Assembly: GCA_900446925.1 (NCBI GenBank)
Contig: UAVY01000001.1
Location: 682,001-746,000 of the forward strand
Source: Citrobacter koseri
Lineage (GTDB): Bacteria > Pseudomonadota > Gammaproteobacteria > Enterobacterales > Enterobacteriaceae
Direction of reading: 5' to 3'
Length of the DNA stretch: 64,000 nt
In this document: one piece after another, positions 58,041-64,000 of the stretch
How positions within the stretch are numbered: the first letter of the stretch is position 1
Layout: each line of letters starts with the position of its first letter
Program-made: the position numbers and the translations under genes
The notes under the pieces: generated by a model
The model's database searches: none
Told to the model about the DNA's origin: nothing
Seen by the model: the letters and a program-made list of their open reading frames with translations, nothing else

Positions 58041-58115
58041 TCATTCATTCGTTGTACTGACTCAAAACGACACATCCATTTCGAAAATTAAATCCGACGA
58101 CGTTCGAATGACCAT
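58041..58115 (-). promoter_or_regulatory. Putative LafS promoter of lafA copy 1
   Basis: The minus strand has TTTAATTTTC, 11 bases, then GTCGTTTT, followed by TCAGT.CAACGA. The same blocks with the same spacing precede copy 2, although the surrounding bases differ. The spacing fits a FliA-type (sigma-28) promoter, but the -10 match is poor; start points are not known. Confidence 0.4.
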
Positions 58116-58177
58116 TTTTCAGGCAACCCGGGGAAAAATGGCGAAGAAAGACGGCAAAAAGGAGCTGCACTGCAACA

Positions 58178-58262
58178 GCAGACACAAAAAAAGCCGCACC
58201 CCGTGCAGGATGCAGCGTCATAAGAACACATCGCCTGCCTTTCCAGGCAAGCGGCGGCTTAC
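58178..58262 (-). terminator. Terminator region after lafA copy 2
   Basis: On the minus strand, a GCCTGG/AGGC hairpin is followed by a GC-rich stem around CACGGGGTGCGGC and a run of seven T. Likely an intrinsic terminator separating the two flagellin transcripts. Confidence 0.65.
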
Positions 58263-58264
58263 TG

Positions 58265-59143
58265 TTAACCCAGCAGAGACATCACCATGCTGGACATGCT
58301 GTTGGACTGTTTCAGCATGGACATGCTGGTCTGCGCCAGCATCTGGTTACGCGTCATGGAGGAGGCTTCGCTGGCGAAGTCCGCATCCTGAATATTGCTC
58401 AGCGCCAGATCGGTGTTGTCTTTCATGTTTGCCAGGTTGGCCGCGGTGTGGCCCAGACGGTTAATGCTCGCACCCATTTTGGAGCGCACGGCACCGACGT
58501 CATTCAGCGCCGTTTCCAGAGAGTTCATCATCGCCGTAGCGTCGGAGGCGCTCCCGATGTTGATACCGGAAGCGGTGTTGTTCCAGTCACCGATACCCGA
58601 GAAACCGGAAGCGCTAAACAGGCCACTCGCTGTACCGCCCAGTTCATCACCCAGGCTCACGGTCATGGTTTCTCCAGAGGAAGAACCAATCTGGAAGTTC
58701 AGGGAATCGGCAAATTTACCGCCAGTACCGAATAATTTATCGCCTGCATAAGACGTGTTGCCCATGATGTTTTTCAGTTCGGCATTCAGGTCGTTCATTT
58801 CAGCGTTGATGGCATCACGGTCTTTGGTGGTGTTGGTGTCGTTCGCTGCCTGGGTGGCGAGATCTTTCATGCGGTACATGATGTTGCTCACTTCGTCGAA
58901 CGCGCCTTCTGCGGTTTGCAGCAGTGCGGTGGCATCAGAGATGTTACGCTGCGCAACGGCCATGCCGTTGGTCTGACCCTGAAGGCGAGTGGCAATCTGC
59001 AAGCCCGCCGCATCGTCCGCTGCGGAGTTGATGCGTTTGCCGGTGCCCAGACGCTCCATTGCGGTAGACAGCAGATTGTTGGATTTATTCAGGGCATTGG
59101 TGGATGCCATAGAAGAAGCACTGGTGAAAATCGAAAGCGACAT
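58265..59143 (-). CDS. lafA: Lateral flagellin, copy 2
   Basis: 292-residue lateral flagellin, intact, with the same ends as copy 1 and a different centre (about 116-212; GGKFADSLNFQIGSSSGETM, SGFSGIGDWNNTASGIN). Near-identity of the ends extends to the DNA: a run of about 120 bases is perfect. The gene is next to lafZ. Either copy, or both, could build the filament; different surface domains would give two antigenic types. Confidence 0.93.
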   Translation of the reverse strand: MSLSIFTSASSMASTNALNKSNNLLSTAMERLGTGKRINSAADDAAGLQIATRLQGQTNGMAVAQRNISDATALLQTAEGAFDEVSNIMYRMKDLATQAANDTNTTKDRDAINAEMNDLNAELKNIMGNTSYAGDKLFGTGGKFADSLNFQIGSSSGETMTVSLGDELGGTASGLFSASGFSGIGDWNNTASGINIGSASDATAMMNSLETALNDVGAVRSKMGASINRLGHTAANLANMKDNTDLALSNIQDADFASEASSMTRNQMLAQTSMSMLKQSNSMSSMVMSLLG

Positions 59144-59886
59144 AATATATTTCTCCTTGGATTACCTGTCTGTTTTATCAGGTTCTTGTCGTTGCTGACT
59201 GATAAAAACGACCCACCACAACGAAAAATTAAATTCATTTAATGAAAATTTATTTAAAGATTTGTCACCCTCTTTTTTCAAGACGAAAATTATCCAATTA
59301 ATTATTCTTATTATACCATCCTCAATAAACCACCTTTAGCCCGGCAATAAAACCAACCCCATAATTATTCAATCAGGCGACACAAACGATAAAAAAATTA
59401 ACTCCGCTCCTTTATTTTTTCTTGTTTATTGTTTTAATCTGCCAAAAAATATACCCACACCCCATGAAAGGAGATTGATGAACACAAATTTTTCACATTC
59501 GCAGGGCCTGATTTTACATAAGGATCTTTTAACTATTTCGATTAACTTTTAATCAGAAGAATTAATAATAAGGCGAATCTTTCACTGCAAATGAGGTTGC
59601 ACATCACATTTTTATCGCGTAAAAAGAGCGCCAGGAAAAGATGATTCCGCGATAATCAGAACAACAGCAGGCCGCTGGTGTCTTGTTTCTGAGTGCTGTT
59701 CAGGCTGAAAAACAAACTCAGCCATCGGCAAAAGCGCTTTTCGTTTCCTCACCTCCCGCAGGCAAGCGGCATTCATTAAGAATTTCAAATGGAATTAACA
59801 GATAGTCAACATCCGTGTTCAGGCTATATTTTCTTGCGATATTTAGCCGTTGCATTTACTGGGGTGGTATATCCATCGATGAATAA
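59144..59886. promoter_or_regulatory. Divergent intergenic region lafA copy 2 / lafZ
   Basis: 743 bp, AT-rich in the lafA-proximal 350 bases. It has a LafS-type element for copy 2 near 59190-59235 on the minus strand (TTTAATTTTTCG, GTCGTTTT). The lafZ-proximal part holds a small ORF (59789-59890) described separately. No other gene seen. Confidence 0.45.
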
Positions 59887-59890
59887 ATGA
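59789..59890 (+). CDS. Small ORF overlapping the lafZ start (33 codons, unproven)
   Basis: ATG at 59789 opens a 33-residue frame (MELTDSQHPCSGYIFLRYLA...) with a short hydrophobic stretch, ending in TGA that overlaps the lafZ ATG (ATGA). lafZ itself lacks a good ribosome site, so coupling to this ORF would explain how it is translated. The ORF's own ribosome site is weak. No family recognised. Confidence 0.3.
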   Translation: MELTDSQHPCSGYIFLRYLAVAFTGVVYPSMNK

Positions 59891-60840
59891 ATAAACGCTA
59901 TTACTCCGTTAATAACTGGCTGGTTGATATCCCCTCGGGATCTATTCTCCATTTAACAACAGGGGAACGTAAACGTCTGGGAGAATATCAACTCAAGCTC
60001 CTTGAAACGCTCATGCAAGATGCGGGAAAGATCTTTACGCGTGAAGAACTCACCACGCTGGTCTGGGAACGCCGCGTCATCGGTAATAACAGTCTGCCCA
60101 ATGCCATCCACGCGCTGCGTACGGCACTGGAAGACGACGGCAAAAAGCAAAAAATCATCAAAACCATCCCTAAAAAAGGGTATTTGCTTGAGCCTGATTA
60201 TTGCTGCTTTATCGAAAAAGAAGAGAGCGAGGTTCGCGACCCCGAAGAAAATCATCTTCCGCTGGAAGAAAACGCCCCCTCCGATTTAGCCGGGGAATAT
60301 GAGGTTGTCGACGAGACGTCACTTCCTGTCGCGGAACAAGTGAACGATATCGTCCGCGTAACGCCGCCTGCAACGACCAGGCCAGTGAAAAAATCCATCC
60401 ACTGGACCACCGTGTTTTTACTGCTCGCGCTGACGGCGATCGGCAGCATACTCTTTACCGGCTGGTACATGAAACTGAAAGGCCATGAGCATCTGGTCGC
60501 CCAGGAGATACAGCCTAACGTTTACAGCAACATCAACCTGTATTCCATTGGGACGAGCAGCGAGCCGTCTTATGACGCCAATAACTTGTACACCAAGCTG
60601 AAAGACACTTTTTATACCATTAATCAGCAGATCAAAATGCAGTCAGTCAGGATGAGCGTCTACTTTAGCATCACCAATTCATCGCTGAACTACACGTTCG
60701 CCCTTACCAGCCAGTGCGACAAAAAGCAGTTAGCGATGACGATTTATCACTGGCGTATCGATCCGACACGGCTGAACAACCTGATTATGCGTGAAACCCG
60801 GAGAAAACTGAATGAAATGGCAACATGCAAAGAAAGTTAA
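59887..60840 (+). CDS. lafZ: Membrane-bound ToxR/CadC-type regulator LafZ
   Basis: 317 residues, intact. An N-terminal OmpR-type winged helix in the cytoplasm (about 3-105: YQLKLLETLMQDAGKIFTRE, NAIHALRTALEDD, IIKTIPKKGYLLEPDY), an acidic linker, one membrane helix (WTTVFLLLALTAIGSILFTG, 173-192) and a periplasmic domain of about 120 residues with just two Cys (277 and 314), as in ToxR. Position between lafW and lafA matches lafZ of the E. coli 042 Flag-2 cluster. Probably controls lateral flagellar genes in response to envelope signals; the target is inferred. Confidence 0.82.
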   Translation: MNKRYYSVNNWLVDIPSGSILHLTTGERKRLGEYQLKLLETLMQDAGKIFTREELTTLVWERRVIGNNSLPNAIHALRTALEDDGKKQKIIKTIPKKGYLLEPDYCCFIEKEESEVRDPEENHLPLEENAPSDLAGEYEVVDETSLPVAEQVNDIVRVTPPATTRPVKKSIHWTTVFLLLALTAIGSILFTGWYMKLKGHEHLVAQEIQPNVYSNINLYSIGTSSEPSYDANNLYTKLKDTFYTINQQIKMQSVRMSVYFSITNSSLNYTFALTSQCDKKQLAMTIYHWRIDPTRLNNLIMRETRRKLNEMATCKES

Positions 60841-61282
60841 TATTTTGATTTTGTTGAGTATTTCCGTGCTTCTCGCCATCGCATTCGGCACCAGCACCCT
60901 CACAGGCGGCGCAGAGCGACCCAATACGGATGTGGAAGGGACTTTCCAGCTTGGTTTCTATGACCTGATGTCGCAGACGAAAGAAATTTATAATTCGCGG
61001 ATGAAAACAACGAAAGGCACCATTCTGGCGACCATTACCAGCCCTGATGACAATCGTTTCGTACTAAAGGAAAAATTTACGCCGACGTCAGGGAAAAACG
61101 GCAAACTCTATTTTTACCTGACACCCATCTACTACACCACCACGCACAAGGGGCTGATGATAGATGGTCTGGTCGATATGCTGATGAACACCAATTTCTG
61201 GATGGAGCCGCTGGCATTTAACGGGCAACCGTTGGTAGTAGGGCAAAGCGGGTCGATTTTTCTCTACCCTATCCAGCAGTAA
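60812..61282 (+). CDS. Membrane-anchored periplasmic partner of LafZ (ToxS-like arrangement), unnamed
   Basis: 156 residues, intact. An N-terminal membrane anchor VNILILLSISVLLAIAFGTS (9-28) is followed by about 125 periplasmic residues of mixed beta character (KGTILATITSPDD, KLYFYLTPIYYTTTHKGLM). It overlaps the end of lafZ by 29 bases in another frame and has its own GGAG eight bases upstream. The layout (DNA-binding membrane regulator plus a small periplasmic protein in an overlapping gene) is that of toxR-toxS and tcpP-tcpH; sequence similarity to ToxS is not obvious. It may stabilise LafZ or carry the sensor. Confidence 0.7.
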   Translation: MKWQHAKKVNILILLSISVLLAIAFGTSTLTGGAERPNTDVEGTFQLGFYDLMSQTKEIYNSRMKTTKGTILATITSPDDNRFVLKEKFTPTSGKNGKLYFYLTPIYYTTTHKGLMIDGLVDMLMNTNFWMEPLAFNGQPLVVGQSGSIFLYPIQQ

Positions 61283-61322
61283 GTCAAAACCGGAGGCGGA
61301 GGCCCGCTTCCGGTTACGATAA

Positions 61323-62327
61323 TCACCCCAGCAAATTTTTTACCGTCGCCAGCCTGACGTTTGCCTGCGCGCCCAGCGCCCTGGAGAGGGTGCTGTAGCT
61401 GCTGGCGCTGCTCGCCAGCGCTTCCCCCAGGCCGCGCGCGGTTTCCCGGGCCTGCGCCGGGCTGTATACCGTCGCCATATCATTGATGCGCGACGCCACG
61501 CGCTCCTGCTGTTGACGAAGCCTGCTGCGCTGGGTGGTAATGTGCTCCAGCGTATTTTGCAGCTTTACCTGGCTTTCCCTTTCCCGACGCGTCGCCAGCG
61601 AAACAACCTCATCACTGCTTGCCGTTTCCGCCTGTGGCGTGAGCAACGTAAACGCATCGGCGGGGAAATGTCTGCCCTCTCCGCGCACGGTGAGCTGTTG
61701 GCTGACCCGCTCCCAACGGCTTTCATCCACGCTGAACATCAGTTGCCCGTTTGCCGTCTGACGCGCATGAATCCCCAGACGGCCCAGCCCCACATTCAAC
61801 TGGGTCAACGTCTGACGCGGCGTCGCCTCTTCCGGCAAAGAAATGGCGGTCATCTCACGCTGTCGCCCGCCCAGTGAAAATACCAGCGTTTCTCCCCCCG
61901 GCTGGCTGAGAAGCCTCTCACTGCCGGGAAGCGTAAAGTTAACCGTGCTTTTTTGCTCCAGCGACGCGGTCAGATGGCGATCGACAGTGCCGCCGGAAAG
62001 CTGCGTCCGACGCATCAAATGCTTTTGCAGCGTATTCGCCGGCTGCGTCGCATCGCCGCGAAGCGACGACTGACGCACCTGCAACAATTGTGTTTCCGTC
62101 TGCGCCAGATAGCTGTCAGCCTGCTGCACTGCCGTGAGTTGTTGATTTAGCTGTACGTTGTAGCGCATCGGACGGCGGGACAACAGCGCCGATTCGGGGA
62201 ACGCATTGCGGGTCGCGGTGATTTCTGGCGCGTTGACGCGGCCGACCGTTTGCGGCGCATCAATGCTTCCGCGCCCGGTTGCGGGCGCAGAAGTCGTAAG
62301 GGACGTTGTTTTTAAACCTACCTGCAT
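61323..62327 (-). CDS. lafW: Hook-associated flagellin-like protein LafW
   Basis: 334 residues, intact. Helical ends (QLNQQLTAVQQADSYLAQTE; ARGLGEALASSASSYSTLSR and ALGAQANVRLATVKNLLG) resemble flagellin/FlgL termini around a beta-rich core. It lies five bases after lfgL, matching lafW of the E. coli Flag-2 order lfgK-lfgL-lafW-lafZ. Thought to be a hook-associated protein; function not well known. Confidence 0.78.
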   Translation of the reverse strand: MQVGLKTTSLTTSAPATGRGSIDAPQTVGRVNAPEITATRNAFPESALLSRRPMRYNVQLNQQLTAVQQADSYLAQTETQLLQVRQSSLRGDATQPANTLQKHLMRRTQLSGGTVDRHLTASLEQKSTVNFTLPGSERLLSQPGGETLVFSLGGRQREMTAISLPEEATPRQTLTQLNVGLGRLGIHARQTANGQLMFSVDESRWERVSQQLTVRGEGRHFPADAFTLLTPQAETASSDEVVSLATRRERESQVKLQNTLEHITTQRSRLRQQQERVASRINDMATVYSPAQARETARGLGEALASSASSYSTLSRALGAQANVRLATVKNLLG

Positions 62328-62332
62328 AACAA

Positions 62333-63250
62333 TTACAACAGACTAAACAAGTTAAGCTGACTCACCATACTGTAAGCCTTATTAGTGATCTGCACCGACT
62401 GCGTATACAGTTGCAGGTTGATACTGGTGGTCGCCCAGTCCGTTTCGGACAGGTCCCGTACAACCTGATCGTTCGCAAGGCTGACATCGCTGTGCGCATC
62501 GCTGAGCAGCGTCAGGCGGTTCTGACGACCGCCAAGATCGGTGAAGAGGCTGGAGATGTTATCGCTGGTATTTTGCGCGACACCGATCATCTCCTCCAGT
62601 TCGTCTTTATAGTCAGCGTAATTCGCGTTCGGGTCCTGCATTTTGTCGCTGAGCGCTTTCAATTTATTCAGCATCTCAAGGTCGTTTCCTGAACCGGAGA
62701 ATGCCTGAGCAACATGGGTGTTTTCCGTAATAGAGACGCCGTTCGCGACAATCGTTTCGCGGCTGCTGTCATTGCCGCCATACACATACTGCCCTTTCGC
62801 CTCATCCCACGTTACCGTCTGGCTGTCAGTCTGCGTGCCGGAAAACAGATAGCTGCCGTTTTCATTTTTAGCGTTCAGGGTGGCGACCAGCGAATCCAGC
62901 ATTGAAGAAAGCTCCATGCCGTAACCCGCCATATCTTTCTGGCTGAGCGTACTGTTATTCGCCAGCTTCAGCTTATCGCCGACCGCCAGCATCTGGTTAC
63001 TGAGCGCGGTGATGTTCGACTCCTGAATCGACAGCGCGCCGCTCAGGCTGGAAATATTGCTCTGATACTGTTTAATCGCAGACTGCTCACGGTTCAGTTG
63101 CACCAGACGACTTGCGGAAACAGGATCGTCAGACGGCACATTAATACGCTTTTGCGTCGACATCTGCTCCATCAACTTACTGATACGCGTGCCGTTAACG
63201 CCTAATTGCGCCAGCATGGCATTTGAGTTGTAAAGACTACTAATACGCAT
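62333..63250 (-). CDS. lfgL: Lateral hook-filament junction protein LfgL (FlgL-like)
   Basis: HAP3, the junction protein between hook and filament, 305 residues, intact. N-terminal MRISSLYNSNAMLAQLGVNG and KRINVPSDDPVSASRLVQLN, and C-terminal LQLYTQSVQITNKAYSMVSQ, are typical of FlgL. It follows lfgK by 22 bp. Confidence 0.93.
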   Translation of the reverse strand: MRISSLYNSNAMLAQLGVNGTRISKLMEQMSTQKRINVPSDDPVSASRLVQLNREQSAIKQYQSNISSLSGALSIQESNITALSNQMLAVGDKLKLANNSTLSQKDMAGYGMELSSMLDSLVATLNAKNENGSYLFSGTQTDSQTVTWDEAKGQYVYGGNDSSRETIVANGVSITENTHVAQAFSGSGNDLEMLNKLKALSDKMQDPNANYADYKDELEEMIGVAQNTSDNISSLFTDLGGRQNRLTLLSDAHSDVSLANDQVVRDLSETDWATTSINLQLYTQSVQITNKAYSMVSQLNLFSLL

Positions 63251-63272
63251 AATTTAAATTCTCTGATGGCGC

Positions 63273-64000
63273 TTAAAACATCCCCAGCAGGTCGCTGAAG
63301 ATCTGATTTCCGGTGGAGATCACCTTCATGTTCGACTGGTAAGCCTGCATGTAGATCTGTAGATTAATCGCCTCTTCATCCTGGTTTACCGCGCTCAGGT
63401 TATCGCGCTGATTCTGCGCCTGGTCGCGCACCGTCGACGCCGCTTCCATTTCTGTTTTGCTCTGCTTACTGGCAATACCGATAGTGGAAATGATCGCCGC
63501 AGCCCCTTCGCTCAGGCTCATATTTCCCAGACCCGGAATATCCGTTTTCTGGTTTTTCAGTTCGATCAGCGCCTTCAGGTTATCGCCGTTGCCCGGTACG
63601 CCCGTGCCGTCGTCGGCCTGGATGCCGGACAGCGCCAGTTCTTCAGGCTTCAGATCCGTCACCTGCAACATGCCCGCAGGATTGCTCGGATCGAAAGTAA
63701 ACAACGGCTTGCCTGAATTGCCATTCAGGTCATAGCCCTTCGCCAGCTGATCGTTAAACAGTTTTGCCACCGATTCCGCCATCCCTTGCACCGAATCTTT
63801 CATCTGTTGGAGGGTGCCGGTTTCATAATCATACAGCGCGCCAAGTTGACCGCCCGCCGACGGGTTCAGCGTGAACTCGCTGGTGGAAAATTTCAGCGTC
63901 AGCGTGGAGTTGCCGTTGGCGTCCTGCCCCGCGCTGAGCTGCCCGGCGACCTTACCGCTCACCAGCGGCTGACCGTTCGCCATTGAGACGGTGTACCCGC
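63273..64000 (-). CDS. lfgK: Lateral hook-associated protein LfgK (FlgK-like), C-terminal part
   Basis: Only the last 242 codons are in the window; the gene runs off the right edge in frame (GYTVSMANGQPLVSG at the edge). The C-terminal D0 helix includes the FlgK signature NLSAVNQDEEAINLQIYMQA followed by YQSNMKVISTGNQIFSDLLG. HAP1, first junction protein above the hook. Confidence 0.93.
   Translation of the reverse strand, partial: GYTVSMANGQPLVSGKVAGQLSAGQDANGNSTLTLKFSTSEFTLNPSAGGQLGALYDYETGTLQQMKDSVQGMAESVAKLFNDQLAKGYDLNGNSGKPLFTFDPSNPAGMLQVTDLKPEELALSGIQADDGTGVPGNGDNLKALIELKNQKTDIPGLGNMSLSEGAAAIISTIGIASKQSKTEMEAASTVRDQAQNQRDNLSAVNQDEEAINLQIYMQAYQSNMKVISTGNQIFSDLLGMF

Overview
The window is a 64-kb stretch of enterobacterial chromosome. 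Gene content and order (hemB, tauABCD, lacI-lacZ, prpE-D-C-B/prpR, yahO, yahN) match the E. coli/Citrobacter backbone. A UhpABC-AfuABC sugar-phosphate locus, a tryptophanase operon and a lateral (Flag-2) flagellar cluster point to an indole-positive Citrobacter or close relative. The species is inferred, not shown.

Quality matters for reading this window. At least 25 genes carry one or more single-base frame breaks, nearly all in runs of one base (mostly one base too many, sometimes one too few). When each break is undone, the protein returns to the family's usual length (TauC 275, TauB 255, PrpE 628, PrpR 528, Mtr 414 residues). I therefore read them as sequence errors and annotate whole genes across the breaks instead of calling pseudogenes. 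tauA (about ten breaks) and uhpB (about seven) are worst. hemB, mmuM, lacI, the TonB receptor, both flagellins and lfgL are intact.

Layout. 1-3.7 kb: start of an EhaA-type autotransporter, hemB, and a bifunctional OlsF-like acyltransferase. 3.8-7.2 kb: tauDCBA (minus), taurine uptake and desulfonation. 7.6-15.4 kb: uhpA-uhpB-uhpC-afuA-afuB-afuC (plus), a sensor/regulator set feeding an ABC importer for sugar phosphates. 15.5-21.1 kb: mmuM, lacI and lacZ with three recognisable lac operators but no lacY or lacA. 21.2-28.7 kb: prpBCDE (minus), with a consensus sigma-54 promoter, and divergent prpR: the methylcitrate cycle. 28.8-31.0 kb: yahO, yahN and a Bcr/CflA-type MFS exporter. 31.0-37.4 kb: a tripartite RND efflux pump with a TetR regulator. 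37.5-44.9 kb: a siderophore ABC importer whose operon ends in an RpiR/SIS regulator, divergent from a TonB receptor. 45.1-48.1 kb: tnaC leader, tnaA and an Mtr-type tryptophan permease. 48.2-50.8 kb: a chromosomal ParM/ParR-like pair behind a YafL-like NlpC/P60 gene. 50.8-64 kb: the distal Flag-2 cluster: lafU, T, S, F, E, D, C, B behind a consensus sigma-54 promoter, two tandem lafA flagellins, lafZ with an unnamed ToxS-like partner on the plus strand, then lafW, lfgL and lfgK (cut by the window edge).

REP/BIME repeats sit in eight places within the first 28.8 kb; I saw none after that, which fits a change from backbone to accessory DNA. The points most worth a second look are the divergent TnaC leader, the chromosomal ParM/ParR pair without visible centromere repeats, the LafZ/ToxS-like pair preceded by a coupled 33-codon ORF, the near-identical flagellin tandem, the RpiR regulator inside an iron-uptake operon, and the O1-like lac O3 site. 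No tRNA, rRNA, CRISPR array or insertion sequence was seen.
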